Both the position numbers and the translations under genes were made by a program. A stretch of 64,000 nt of DNA, taken from contig NZ_JMKI01000021.1 in assembly GCF_000712295.1 (NCBI RefSeq), positions 62,001-126,000 of the forward strand, given 5' to 3'. Below, piece after piece: positions 8,923 through 17,911 of this stretch; position 1 is the first letter of the stretch, and every line of letters starts with the position of its first letter. The DNA comes from Synergistes jonesii (lineage in GTDB: Bacteria > Synergistota > Synergistia > Synergistales > Synergistaceae). Below the pieces are notes generated by a model that saw nothing but the letters and a program-made list of their open reading frames with translations, was not told the DNA's origin and made no database searches.

Positions 8923-8951
8923 AGTATAGCACAGCGGCGGGAATTTTTCAG
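8923..8951 (-). promoter_or_regulatory. recQ promoter, predicted near-leaderless mRNA
   Basis: On the minus strand, an extended -10 TGCTATACT (8931-8923) is preceded after 17 bases by CTGAAA (8951-8946, 4/6). The ATG of recQ begins only 8 bases after the -10, so transcription would start at or 1-2 bases before the start codon. The promoter overlaps the last codons of the TPR gene. Confidence 0.5.
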
Positions 8952-10219
8952 TTGACGAGGCGCAGCAGCGGTAAGTCGTTCAGGTTGTCTATGCCGGTCT
9001 CGCCCTTATGGACGCGCAGCAGCTTGCGCTCCGCCTCCGTGCCTTCTTCGTTCAGCCCGGAGGCGTAGAAGGTCAGTCCCCCGCCCCTAGCGAGGCAGAG
9101 CAGCGTCCCGTTCTCGGCGCTCCTGCGCCATTTTATCTTATCTTTGTTCTTCGGCAGCAGGAAGTTGGAGATGCCGAGCCCTTCTTCGGTCTTATAGGCA
9201 GGCGACGCCGTCTCTATCTCGTTGACGCTGTTCGCGATTAATATCAGCCTGATCTCGCGCCGCGGGTCGCCTTTGTTGTAGAGCCATATCTCGACCGGCT
9301 GCTCCGCCATCATCGACTTGCCGCCGACGACGCCGAAGCTTTTCTCATCAGGCGGCGCCCCTCCCATAGCTTCCTTGACCTCCTCCTTGCCGGCTCCGAG
9401 CTTTATGAGGCCGAGAGACTCGCCGGGCCTGATGACGAATTTTTCCTCGGTCGGCAGCCCGAGCATCGCCTTCGCCGCGGCGGCTCCGTGCAGCGCGCGG
9501 GCGTCGCCCGCCCCAGCCCCCTTGGCCGCGGCGTCGAATACCTCCAGCGCGCGGCGGTAATCCTTCAGCGCCAGCAGCTCCCTGGCGTAGGCCAGCACCT
9601 TTTCGTTGTCCTTTTTACAGAGCTTCGAAAGCTGCATCAGAGCGTCGCCGGCCGCCTCCGCGTCTTCCGCGCCTCGCGCCGCGTCGGCCGTCATACGCCA
9701 CAGCTCTTCGTTTTTTTTGTCGCGGCGCACGGCCTCCTGGAACCAGTGCAGCGCCTTGACGTAGTCGCCCTTTTTCATATAGAGCCAGCCGAGGCGCGTC
9801 ATGGCGCGCGCGTCGTTCTTCGCCGTCTTCAGATGCTCTTCGTAAAACGCTGTCGCCCCATCCGCGTCTCCCATCCCCTCCCTGCAGGCGGCGATGTTGA
9901 AGAGCACGTCCCTGCGCTCGGGGCGTATTTTGATTATCTTTTCGTAAAGCTCCTCGGCCTGCGCGTAATTGCCGTCCTTCATCAGCACCTCGGCACGCAG
10001 GTTATATTTCTCCGGCATCACGTTCGTCCTGTAATACCAGAGCCCTCCTCCTGCGAAGGCGACTGCCAGCACGACCGCTGCCGCAGTGAAGACGTACCTC
10101 GGCACGCGCGGCTTCGGCGGAGCCTTTACGCTCCATTCGCGCTCCTCTTCCGTCATCCCCTTCTGATCTTCGGGAACGACGTCCGGGCATTTAATTTCTT
10201 CATCCTTCCTGTCGTTCAT
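8948..10219 (-). CDS. Membrane-anchored TPR protein
   Basis: The 423-residue protein has a charged cytoplasmic N-terminus, one membrane segment (about 42-65) and at least three to four tetratricopeptide repeats between about 70 and 260 (for example NYAQAEELYEKIIKIRPERR and GDYVKALHWFQEAVRRDKKN). The C-terminal domain (about 265-423) is of no recognised family. TPR regions usually mediate protein-protein contacts, here probably on the outer side of the membrane. It is divergent from the DUF2156 gene. The start ATG has only a distant AGGAAAGG. Function unknown. Confidence 0.7.
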   Translation of the reverse strand: MNDRKDEEIKCPDVVPEDQKGMTEEEREWSVKAPPKPRVPRYVFTAAAVVLAVAFAGGGLWYYRTNVMPEKYNLRAEVLMKDGNYAQAEELYEKIIKIRPERRDVLFNIAACREGMGDADGATAFYEEHLKTAKNDARAMTRLGWLYMKKGDYVKALHWFQEAVRRDKKNEELWRMTADAARGAEDAEAAGDALMQLSKLCKKDNEKVLAYARELLALKDYRRALEVFDAAAKGAGAGDARALHGAAAAKAMLGLPTEEKFVIRPGESLGLIKLGAGKEEVKEAMGGAPPDEKSFGVVGGKSMMAEQPVEIWLYNKGDPRREIRLILIANSVNEIETASPAYKTEEGLGISNFLLPKNKDKIKWRRSAENGTLLCLARGGGLTFYASGLNEEGTEAERKLLRVHKGETGIDNLNDLPLLRLVN

Positions 10220-10378
10220 CTATTATTCTTGCCTTTCCTGACAGACGTACATAAAAGCGCGCAAAAGCGCTTATATTGCAATTCTAACAGAAATATTTTT
10301 TTTTGCTATGGCAAATTTCAGCGAAAGAGTATATTCTTGTTTGAGCGAAAAACATGAGACTTTACGGAGGTCATCTGC

Positions 10379-11284
10379 TTGCATTTAAACTTTCAGGAAA
10401 TAACGCTCGACGATGCCGAAAGATACGTCGCCCACTGGAACATGTGTGCTCAGCGCACGTCGGACTACTCTTTTCCGATTTTATGGAGCCTCGGCCCCGA
10501 CTTCGGCACGAAGCTCGCCTACGACGAAAGCACCGACCTTTACTGGTTCCATCAGGACAAAAATTCTCTGACCGACCTGGCGCCGGTCGGAGAGTGGCAG
10601 CGCGGCGACTGGCCGGAGATATTGAACGCGCGCTACGGCCGCGAAATAGAATTCTACCTCGTGCCCGAAAAGCTCGCCCATATATGGCGCATGGAGCTCG
10701 AAGGAGTCGCCGACGTCGAAATCATAGACGACCGCGGCACCTGGGAGTACCTTTACGACATTCGCGCCCTCGCTTCGCTCTCCGGCAACAAATATATGAA
10801 AAAACGCAACCGCGTCAACCAGTTCAAGAAAAATTACGATTACGCCTTCGAAGCAGTCACCGACGAGATTCTCGCGGAGATAGCCGACTTCCAGTACTCC
10901 TGGTGCCAGGTGAACCGCTGCGGCACTACGGCGGGGCTGATGCAGGAAAACCACGGCATACAGAAAATACTTCAGAACTGGCACCGCATACCGAACCTCT
11001 GCGGCGGCGTGATCAGGATAAAGGGGGAGATAGCGGCCTACACTATAGGCGAGCTCGCCGGCGACATGCTGATAGTCCACTACGAAAAGGCGAGCCTCGA
11101 ATACGGCGCGGCCTATCAGGTGATAAACAAAGAGTTTCTCGCGCATATCGTCGAAGAGCACCCGGAGCTGAAGGTCGTCAACCGCGAGGAGGACATGAAC
11201 GACGCGGGGCTCCGCTCGGCTAAATTGTCCTATCTGCCGACGGGCTTTCTTAAAGAGTGCAGCGTCAAAATAAAGTTTTTATAA
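10379..11284 (+). CDS. DUF2156 (phosphatidylglycerol lysyltransferase C-terminal domain) protein
   Basis: A 301-residue cytosolic protein made only of the GNAT-like DUF2156 domain found at the C-terminus of MprF-type aminoacyl-phosphatidylglycerol synthases, without the membrane flippase part. Recognisable segments are GNKYMKKRNRVNQFKKNY (about 140-157) and the C-terminal REEDMNDAGLRSAKLSYLP. The start is TTG 10379 with GGAGG (10366-10370) at 8 bases. Such stand-alone proteins probably transfer an acyl or aminoacyl group; the substrate is unknown. The 159-base gap to the TPR gene carries A+T-rich promoter-like sequence for both genes but no unambiguous box pair. Confidence 0.85.
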   Translation: MHLNFQEITLDDAERYVAHWNMCAQRTSDYSFPILWSLGPDFGTKLAYDESTDLYWFHQDKNSLTDLAPVGEWQRGDWPEILNARYGREIEFYLVPEKLAHIWRMELEGVADVEIIDDRGTWEYLYDIRALASLSGNKYMKKRNRVNQFKKNYDYAFEAVTDEILAEIADFQYSWCQVNRCGTTAGLMQENHGIQKILQNWHRIPNLCGGVIRIKGEIAAYTIGELAGDMLIVHYEKASLEYGAAYQVINKEFLAHIVEEHPELKVVNREEDMNDAGLRSAKLSYLPTGFLKECSVKIKFL

Positions 11285-11289
11285 AAGTG

Positions 11290-11298
11290 TGGTAAAAT
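11290..11298 (+). promoter_or_regulatory. Extended -10 of the cyclophilin gene
   Basis: TGGTAAAAT (TGn plus TAAAAT, 5/6) lies 36 bases before the start codon, just after the DUF2156 stop. No clear -35 is seen. Confidence 0.45.
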
Positions 11299-11334
11299 TG
11301 CCAAGGCAATAACAAGTTGAAATGGAGGATTCAC

Positions 11335-11889
11335 ATGATGAAAATTTTAGCGCTCAGCGCGATGGTGGCCGCGGCGGCAATGCTCCCCTTTGCGGCGCAG
11401 CGGGCCGAAGCGGCCGAAGCCGCGCCGAAACGTCAGATCGCGACCTTCGAAACGAACTACGGCACGATCAAGATCGAGCTTTACAACGACCTTGCACCGA
11501 AGACGGCAAAGAACTTCGCCGACCTCGCGAAGAAGGGCTTTTACAACGGGCTCACCTTCCACCGCATCATCGATCAGTTTATGATTCAGGGCGGCTGCCC
11601 GATCGGCGACGGCACGGGCGGCCCGGGCTACGCGATTCCCGACGAATTCGGCAAGGGGCTGAAGCACGACAGGCCTGGGATTCTTTCGATGGCGAACGCC
11701 GGCCCCGACACGGGCGGCTCGCAGTTCTTCATCACGCTCGTCCCGACTCCGTGGCTCGACGGCAAGCACGCGATATTCGGCCGCGTCGCGGACGGCATGA
11801 AGGTCGTCGAGACGATAGGCAAGCTCCCGACGGACTCAAGAGACCGGCCGCTTAAGAAAGTAGTCATCGAGAAGGTCACGATAGAATAA
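11335..11889 (+). CDS. Periplasmic cyclophilin-type peptidyl-prolyl isomerase
   Basis: The 184-residue precursor has a cleavable signal peptide (cut about after residue 26, AQRAEA). The rest is a complete cyclophilin domain of the short bacterial PpiA/PpiB kind: [13 protein letters not shown] with the catalytic Arg, then [17 protein letters not shown] and the C-terminal [13 protein letters not shown]. It assists folding of exported proteins. ATG 11335 lies 6 bases after GGAGG (11324-11328); the open frame from 11317 is not needed. A strong terminator follows, so the gene is monocistronic. Confidence 0.93.
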   Translation: MMKILALSAMVAAAAMLPFAAQRAEAAEAAPKRQIATFETNYGTIKIELYNDLAPKTAKNFADLAKKGFYNGLTFHRIIDQFMIQGGCPIGDGTGGPGYAIPDEFGKGLKHDRPGILSMANAGPDTGGSQFFITLVPTPWLDGKHAIFGRVADGMKVVETIGKLPTDSRDRPLKKVVIEKVTIE

Positions 11890-11905
11890 AAAATAGAGAT
11901 CGAGT

Positions 11906-11936
11906 AGGAGCCCGGCGCGCCGGGCTCCTCTTTTTT
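11906..11936 (+). terminator. Rho-independent terminator after the cyclophilin gene
   Basis: AGGAGCCCGGCG (11906-11917) pairs perfectly with CGCCGGGCTCCT (11918-11929); the 24-base palindrome folds into a G+C-rich stem with a tight loop and is followed by CTTTTTT. Confidence 0.95.
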
Positions 11937-12064
11937 GCCGCGGGCGTCCGCCGGGAAGCGGAGCACCGAAGCTTATTTTTACAGCTTTCTTTCGACGAAA
12001 ACGCCGCTAAAAATCAAGATCATAGATAATTTATCTTAAAAAACAGCTATTCCACCGCTTTTTA

Positions 12065-12073
12065 TGTTAAAAT
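12065..12073 (+). promoter_or_regulatory. Extended -10 of the nucleoside kinase gene
   Basis: TGTTAAAAT (12065-12073) would start transcription near 12080. This makes the in-frame ATG at 12064 unusable and supports the start at 12130. Between the terminator and this box (11937-12064) the sequence is A+T-rich with no gene. Confidence 0.5.
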
Positions 12074-12129
12074 GGCTTAATGAAGATTTGCGTCCCGCTA
12101 CTTTGCATAAATGGGGGGAAATTAATTTG

Positions 12130-13767
12130 ATGGTGAAGATAGAGTTTGCGGACAGAGCTCCGCTTCTTTGCGAAAAAGGGACCGCGGTGCGCGAACTTTT
12201 CACGAACGCCGGCTACCCGCAAATGAAAAATGCCGTCGCCTGCCGCGTCAACCACCTGCAGCGCCCTCTCTCGTGGAAGCTCGTTATGGATTCTTTCGTC
12301 GAGCCAGTAACGACCGACAGCATCGAGGGCATAGAGGTCTACACGCGCACCGTCGCCTTCATGCTTACGGCCGCCGCGACGCGCATAAAGGGAATCCGCC
12401 TGCATCTGACACAGTCGATCTCCTACTCCTACTACTACGAATCGCCGGAGGGCGAGATCACTCAGAAGGACTGCCTCGAAATAGAGGCCGAGATGCGCCG
12501 CATGGTAAAGGACTGCGAGCCGATAACGCGCGAAGTCTTCTCCGCCGACGAGGCGCGCGCGATAATGCTGAAACAGCGCTACGCCGACAAGGAGCGCCTC
12601 ATATTCTACACGGGGGAGGACCCCGTAATACTCTACAAATGCTGCGGCGTCTACGACTTTTTCGGAGGTACTCTCGCCGACAACGCCGGCATCACGCCTA
12701 CATTCGAGCTCCGCAGCTATAGGGGCGGGATATTCATATCGGGGCCTACGCTCGCCGACCCGTCGCACACTATGGCCTTCATAGAATCGCCGCGCCTCTT
12801 CAGCCTCATCGACAGCCACACCGACTGGCTGCAGAAGATGCGCATAAGCACAGTCGCCGAGATACACAAACACGTCGTCGACGGACATTCGCGCGACCTG
12901 ATAATGAGCTGCGAGGCCCTGCACACAAAGCTGCTGACGAACATCGCGGCGCAAATAGAGGCGCGCCCCGACGTCAGGCTCCTCTGCCTCGCCGGGCCGT
13001 CGAGCTCCGGCAAGACTACGTCCTCGCGCCGCCTGCGTGTACAGCTGCTGACCTCCGGCATCAACTCGGCGACGCTCGAACTCGACAACTATTTCGTGAA
13101 CCGCGACAAAACGCCCGTCGGGCGCGACGGCAAATACGACTTCGAGGCTCTCGAAGCTCTCGATCTCGAATTGATAAACGAACAGATATCAGAGCTGCTC
13201 GAAGGCAGGGAGGTAGAGGTCCCGAGGTTCGACTTCCTCACCGGCAGGAGGACTAAGGGAAGTAGGATGAAGCTCGCGCCCGGCGAGCTGCTCGTGATAG
13301 AGGGCATACACGGCCTCAACGAAAAGCTGACCGAGCGCGTCGCGCCCGAGAAGAAATACAAGATATTTATCTGCCCTCTGACCGGCACGAACATAGACTT
13401 CCACAACCGCATCGGGACGACGGACACGCGCCTCCTCCGCAGGATGGTGCGCGACGCGCGGAGGCGCGGGCATTCGGCAGAAGCCACTCTGAAGATGTGG
13501 CCTTCCGTCGTGCGCGGCTCCCACCGCCATATCTTCCCCTACCAGGAGAACGCCGAGACACTTTTCAACACCTCGCTCGCATACGAAATGTCGGTGCTGA
13601 AGGGCTACGTCATGCCGCTGCTGATGACGGTCGGAGAGGACTCCCCGGTATTCGGCGAGGCGACGCGCCTCCTCTCGCTGCTGCAGTACGTTCCGGTCAT
13701 CCCCTCCGACGACGTCCCCAATCTTTCGGTGCTCAGAGAGTTCATAGGAGGAAGCTGCTTTGAATGA
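12130..13767 (+). CDS. Nucleoside kinase (TGS/ThrRS-like N-terminus plus uridine-kinase domain)
   Basis: The 545-residue protein combines an N-terminal half related to the TGS and second additional domains of threonyl-tRNA synthetase with a C-terminal uridine kinase/phosphoribulokinase domain. The P-loop GPSSSGKTT is at about residue 288, followed by LELDNYFVNRDKTP and the VIEGIHGLNE block. It probably phosphorylates a nucleoside with ATP or GTP. GGGGGG (12113-12118) lies 11 bases before ATG 12130; the neighbouring TTG 12127 and GTG 12133 cannot be excluded. This architecture is common in Firmicutes, Thermotogae and Synergistota and is annotated there simply as nucleoside kinase. Confidence 0.88.
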   Translation: MVKIEFADRAPLLCEKGTAVRELFTNAGYPQMKNAVACRVNHLQRPLSWKLVMDSFVEPVTTDSIEGIEVYTRTVAFMLTAAATRIKGIRLHLTQSISYSYYYESPEGEITQKDCLEIEAEMRRMVKDCEPITREVFSADEARAIMLKQRYADKERLIFYTGEDPVILYKCCGVYDFFGGTLADNAGITPTFELRSYRGGIFISGPTLADPSHTMAFIESPRLFSLIDSHTDWLQKMRISTVAEIHKHVVDGHSRDLIMSCEALHTKLLTNIAAQIEARPDVRLLCLAGPSSSGKTTSSRRLRVQLLTSGINSATLELDNYFVNRDKTPVGRDGKYDFEALEALDLELINEQISELLEGREVEVPRFDFLTGRRTKGSRMKLAPGELLVIEGIHGLNEKLTERVAPEKKYKIFICPLTGTNIDFHNRIGTTDTRLLRRMVRDARRRGHSAEATLKMWPSVVRGSHRHIFPYQENAETLFNTSLAYEMSVLKGYVMPLLMTVGEDSPVFGEATRLLSLLQYVPVIPSDDVPNLSVLREFIGGSCFE

Positions 13768-13830
13768 TCGCCGCGCTAAAAGCGCCGTGCGTGCGGCGCG
13801 GCGGCAATAAAAAGGATAAGAGAGGTTTCC

Positions 13831-16800
13831 ATGCTTATTCTTCACACCGCCTTCGAGAAGGACTTCATATATCTCTGGGGCGAACATTCCTTCGAATATT
13901 TTGACGGGGCGCCGGCGGCGGCCGCGCCGCCTCTACCGTGGGGCGCGGAAACCACCGAGCTCGCAGCGGCTCTGAAGGGGGTCGGAGTCAAGCGCTCGCG
14001 CAGGAGCGCGGAGCCCGTAGGCGCGCAGTTGCTACTGCCGAGCCGCGAAGGCGTCCCTCTGCCGTCGAGCCCGATGCTCGGCGACGTGCCGTCGAAGGGC
14101 GGCGCGCTTTCGCTGTCGCCCTTCTCCGTCTGCGCGTTGCCGCTGAGCTTCCAAGAATTTCTTCAACTCGCGCGCGTCGTCCGCGAAAGCGGCGAACGCC
14201 TCGCGGCGCCCGGCGTGCTCTTCGCCGACGACGTCAAATTCATCTGCAGCGCGCTCGAATACTCGGCCTACCTCGTCCAGCGCGGGAACTATTTCCCCGA
14301 CATGGAAAAGCGCGGCGGCGGCTTCGTTTCCCAATGGCGGCCGCTGATACTCGCGAGGAGCCAGGATGAATTTTCAGCCTTTGCCGCCGCGATGCCGCCG
14401 CTTCTCTGCGCCTTCGCGGCGGAGGGGAGGGCGCGGCTCGCACCGAAGCGGGACGCAGCGATGCTGCTGCTCAGCTGCTTCACCGATATGATAGTGCGCG
14501 CCTCTCAGTCGCAGGGCAGAGACAGGGGGCGCCTCATCGACTCCGGCAACCCCCACGAGATATGGCTCCGCTCGCTGCTATGGCAGAAGGCGCCGCTCGA
14601 AAAATGGAAGGAGGAGATGTCAGAGTTTTACCCACAGGTCTGCGCCTGGGCGGATTCGCTGAAGGCCATGACCGCGCAGCCGTGGCGCTTCTTCATACGC
14701 CTCGAGGAGCCGCTCGAAGAGGAGGGGGCGTGGACACTGTCCTGGCATTTGCAGTCGACGCGCGACCTTTCGCTGATAATCCCCGCCGAGCGCGTATGGA
14801 GCCCGACGCGGGCCGAGCGCGAGTGGTTCGAACGCACACAGACGAATCCGCGCCTCTATATGCTTCAGATACTCGGCCGTCTCGCGGCCGAGCTGCCGGC
14901 CGTCGCGTCGGGGCTGCATACGCCGTGCCCCTGCGAATGCGCTATGACTCTCGACGAATTGTTCGACTTCCTTCACAACCACCTCGCGCGGATAATGGAC
15001 ATGGGCATACAGGTGCAGTTCCCAAAAACGTGGGGACAGATATCCGACCGCCCGAAGCTCTCTGTGCGCGCGAACGTCCGCGAGGAAGGCGCCTTCCAGG
15101 CCGGCGGCAAGATCGACATGTCCGATATGCTCGACGTCGACTGGAACGTCGCACTCGGCGGCGACCTCCTCACCGAAGAAGAATTCACGATGCTGACTGA
15201 GCTCAAGACGCCGCTCGCGAACCTCCGCGGCCGCTGGGTCGTCATATACCGCGACGAAGTTGAGAAAATAACCGCGGCGCTGAAAAAGATGCCGGAAAAA
15301 ATAGAGCGCAGGGAGGCGCTTCTCTCCTCACTGCGTCAGGAATACATGGACGCGCCACTATCGGAGGTCGCCGGCTCGCAGTGGCTCAGCGACGTCCGCG
15401 CGCTGCTATCGGCCTCCGCCCCCCTTGAGGAATCGCCGGCGCCGGAGGGCTTCGCCGGCAAGCTCCGCCCCTATCAGGCGAAGGGGCTCTTCTGGCTCGA
15501 ACGCCTCACAAAGCTGGGCATGGGCGCCTGCCTCGCCGACGACATGGGGCTCGGCAAGACCGTACAGACGCTGGCCCTTATAAAAGAAATGCGCTCAGGC
15601 GGCGAACTGCGCCCGGTGCTTTTGATATGCCCGACCTCAGTGATGGAAAACTGGCGGCGCGAAGCGGAGAGATTCGTCCCCGGCATGAAGACGATCGTAC
15701 ACCACGGGCTCAAGAGAAACAAGAGCGGCGCCTTCACAGCCGAGAAGCTCGCCGGCGCGCTCGTTATATCGTCCTACTCGCTGCTCTACCGCGACAACGC
15801 GCTCTTTTCAAAAATAGAATGGGCCGGCGCGGTGCTCGACGAGGCGCAGAACATAAAAAATCCCGACACAAGGCAGGCGCGCGCCGCGCGTTCGCTGCGC
15901 GCGGGTTGGCACGTCGCTCTCACCGGTACGCCGGTCGAAAACCACGTCGGCGACATGTGGTCGATAATGGAGTTCCTGATGCCCGGCCTGATGCCGAACC
16001 GCGCGAAATTCTCGCGCGAGATACTGCGCCCGGTGCAGGCCGGAGAGAAGAAGGCGATGGAAAAGGTACGCCGCATGACCGCGCCCTTCATACTCCGCCG
16101 CCTCAAGAGCGACAAAGAGATAATAAGCGACCTGCCGGAAAAGATAGAGAGCCGCGAATTCTGCCCGCTGACGCGCGAGCAGGCGACGCTCTACGGCGCA
16201 GTAACCTCGTCGCTCGAAAAAGAGCTCTCGGGCGCCAGCGGCATAAAGCGCAAAGGCATAGTGCTCGGCGCTATAACGGCGCTGAAACAGATATGCGACC
16301 ATCCGCTGCTCTACCTGAAGGATAAATCCGAGATCGACGGCCGCTCCGGCAAAATCGCGCGCGTCGCTGAGCTCGCCGAGGAGATGATCGCGGCCGGCGA
16401 CCGCGCTCTGATATTCACGCAGTACGCCGAAATGGGGGGGCTGCTGAAAAAATTCATACAGGAGACCTTCGGGCGCGAGGCGCTCTTCCTGCACGGCGGG
16501 GTGCCGCGCGAAAAGCGCGACGAAATGGTGCGCCGCTTCCAGCAGGAAGAAAAGGGGCCCCCCTTCTTCATCCTCTCCCTCAAGGCCGGCGGCACGGGGC
16601 TGAACCTCACACGCGCAAACCACGTGATAATGTTCGACCGCTGGTGGAACCCCGCCGTCGAACAGCAGGCCGTCGACCGAGCATACAGGATAGGGCAGAG
16701 CAGCAGCGTACAGGTACACTACTTCTGCTGCCGCGGCACGCTCGAAGAAAAGATAGAAGAGCTGATAGACGAGAAGAGAGAGCTCGCCGAGATGGTCGTC

Positions 16801-16890
16801 GGCAGCGGGGAGGCGCGCCTCTCCGAACTAAGCGACAGCGACCTTCAGGAGCTCTTCATGCTCGAAAAAGAGGCGGTGGAAAACCTGTGA
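13831..16890 (+). CDS. SNF2-family DNA-dependent ATPase/helicase
   Basis: The 1019-residue protein has a long N-terminal region (1-540) of the type that precedes bacterial SNF2 motors, then the two RecA-like lobes. Walker A is in CLADDMGLGKTVQTLALIK (about 569-587), the DEAQ box in AVLDEAQNIKNP (about 669), the TGTPVENHVGDMWSI motif follows, and helicase motif VI QQAVDRAYRIGQ is near 955. It would remodel or translocate on double-stranded DNA rather than unwind it. The SD is GAGAGG. It overlaps the next gene by 4 nt, forming a SNF2-SWIM pair that recurs in many bacteria and has been linked to DNA repair. Confidence 0.93.
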   Translation: MLILHTAFEKDFIYLWGEHSFEYFDGAPAAAAPPLPWGAETTELAAALKGVGVKRSRRSAEPVGAQLLLPSREGVPLPSSPMLGDVPSKGGALSLSPFSVCALPLSFQEFLQLARVVRESGERLAAPGVLFADDVKFICSALEYSAYLVQRGNYFPDMEKRGGGFVSQWRPLILARSQDEFSAFAAAMPPLLCAFAAEGRARLAPKRDAAMLLLSCFTDMIVRASQSQGRDRGRLIDSGNPHEIWLRSLLWQKAPLEKWKEEMSEFYPQVCAWADSLKAMTAQPWRFFIRLEEPLEEEGAWTLSWHLQSTRDLSLIIPAERVWSPTRAEREWFERTQTNPRLYMLQILGRLAAELPAVASGLHTPCPCECAMTLDELFDFLHNHLARIMDMGIQVQFPKTWGQISDRPKLSVRANVREEGAFQAGGKIDMSDMLDVDWNVALGGDLLTEEEFTMLTELKTPLANLRGRWVVIYRDEVEKITAALKKMPEKIERREALLSSLRQEYMDAPLSEVAGSQWLSDVRALLSASAPLEESPAPEGFAGKLRPYQAKGLFWLERLTKLGMGACLADDMGLGKTVQTLALIKEMRSGGELRPVLLICPTSVMENWRREAERFVPGMKTIVHHGLKRNKSGAFTAEKLAGALVISSYSLLYRDNALFSKIEWAGAVLDEAQNIKNPDTRQARAARSLRAGWHVALTGTPVENHVGDMWSIMEFLMPGLMPNRAKFSREILRPVQAGEKKAMEKVRRMTAPFILRRLKSDKEIISDLPEKIESREFCPLTREQATLYGAVTSSLEKELSGASGIKRKGIVLGAITALKQICDHPLLYLKDKSEIDGRSGKIARVAELAEEMIAAGDRALIFTQYAEMGGLLKKFIQETFGREALFLHGGVPREKRDEMVRRFQQEEKGPPFFILSLKAGGTGLNLTRANHVIMFDRWWNPAVEQQAVDRAYRIGQSSSVQVHYFCCRGTLEEKIEELIDEKRELAEMVVGSGEARLSELSDSDLQELFMLEKEAVENL

Positions 16891-17825
16891 GCGGAACGCG
16901 CGGAGGATTTTATAAATACCGTAAGCCGCGCGAGGCGAGAGGCGGCATAAAGGCGCGCACCGCGCGCGGGCACGCCTTCGCGTCGAATTGGTGGTCGCGC
17001 CGTTGGATAGAGGTGATGGAGGAGTCCATAGACGCTGGACGCCTCGCCCGTGGCAAAAGCTACGCGCGCAAGGGGCAGGTCGTCGGCATAAGCATTGAGC
17101 CGGGGCTAGTCACAGCGTGCGTGCAGGGCTCGCGCAAAACTCCCTACCAGGTGCGCTTCGGCATCGAAACGATAAGCGGCGAAGCGCGCGAGATGATACT
17201 CTTCCGTTTCCGCGAAAACGCGGCGTTCGCGGCGCGCCTATTGGCCGGCGAGCTGCCGGAGGAGACCGAAGAAATATTCAAAGATGCGAAGGCCCCGCTC
17301 TTTCCGACGAAAAGCGCGCTGCGCCGCTTCAAATGCTCCTGCCCCGACGACGCGGCCCCCTGCAAGCACATAGTCGCGGTCCTCCTTCTGCTCGGCGAAG
17401 AGATAAGCGACGATCCTTTCTTACTGCTCAAGCTGCGCGGGCTCGAAAAAGAATCGCTGATAAACATGCTGACGCTCGAAAGCGCGCGCGACGAGGAAAT
17501 CGAAGCCCGTGACTTCGGCGAAGCCTGCGAGCTCTCCGGCGGCGCGGAAGCTTCCGAAAGCGCCGCTCCGCCCATGGAAGGCGAAGAACTGCCCGCAGAC
17601 GAAAACTGGTTCCGCGGCGGCGAATTCTCCTTCGAACGCGCCGAAACCGACAACAGACGGCGCGCAGCGGCGCTCGAAGTTATGAACGACTTTCCCTTCT
17701 GGCGCGGCGAGCACCCCTTCCGCCAGACGCTCGCGCCGATATACGAGCAGGCCGCGACCTACGCCGGAGAAATACTGACCGGCGAGAAGAAAAAGCCGAT
17801 CGGCCGGCCGAGAAAAATGATATAA
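16887..17825 (+). CDS. SWIM zinc-finger protein
   Basis: The 312-residue protein starts at GTG 16887, overlapping the helicase stop (GTGA). The open frame runs back to 16644, but that part is a shadow of the helicase gene. The N-terminal segment AFASNWWSRRWIEVME is typical of SWIM partners of SNF2 proteins. The SWIM finger CxCxnCxH is at CSCPDDAAPCKHIVA (about residues 149-163); the C-terminus is acidic then basic (KKKPIGRPRKM). SWIM fingers bind DNA or protein. The overlap implies a fixed ratio and a complex with the SNF2 motor. Confidence 0.9.
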   Translation: MSGTRGGFYKYRKPREARGGIKARTARGHAFASNWWSRRWIEVMEESIDAGRLARGKSYARKGQVVGISIEPGLVTACVQGSRKTPYQVRFGIETISGEAREMILFRFRENAAFAARLLAGELPEETEEIFKDAKAPLFPTKSALRRFKCSCPDDAAPCKHIVAVLLLLGEEISDDPFLLLKLRGLEKESLINMLTLESARDEEIEARDFGEACELSGGAEASESAAPPMEGEELPADENWFRGGEFSFERAETDNRRRAAALEVMNDFPFWRGEHPFRQTLAPIYEQAATYAGEILTGEKKKPIGRPRKMI

Positions 17826-17854
17826 GCATCCGCCCAGGCGGAGGAGAAAAACAA

Positions 17855-17886
17855 GCGGCCCCGCACGCTAAAAGGAGCGGGGCCGC
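17855..17886 (-). terminator. Terminator of the liv operon (possibly bidirectional)
   Basis: GCGGCCCCGC (17855-17864) and GCGGGGCCGC (17877-17886) form a perfect 10-bp stem with a 12-base loop. On the minus strand the stem is followed by TTGTTTTT, so it mainly terminates livF; on the plus strand the T content is weak but it may also stop the SWIM transcript. Confidence 0.85.
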
Positions 17887-17911
17887 CTTCCTTATTCTTG
17901 TCTTTTGCCCC

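Noticed and set aside
13769-13803. CGCCGCGC/GCGCGGCG hairpin between the nucleoside kinase and SNF2 genes as a terminator
   Set aside because: The loop is long (19 bases) and A-rich rather than T-rich sequence follows, so it would not terminate in the plus direction.
16644-16886. Upstream extension of the SWIM gene frame into the helicase gene
   Set aside because: This part overlaps the conserved helicase motif VI in another frame and is Arg-rich; the real start is the GTG overlapping the helicase stop.
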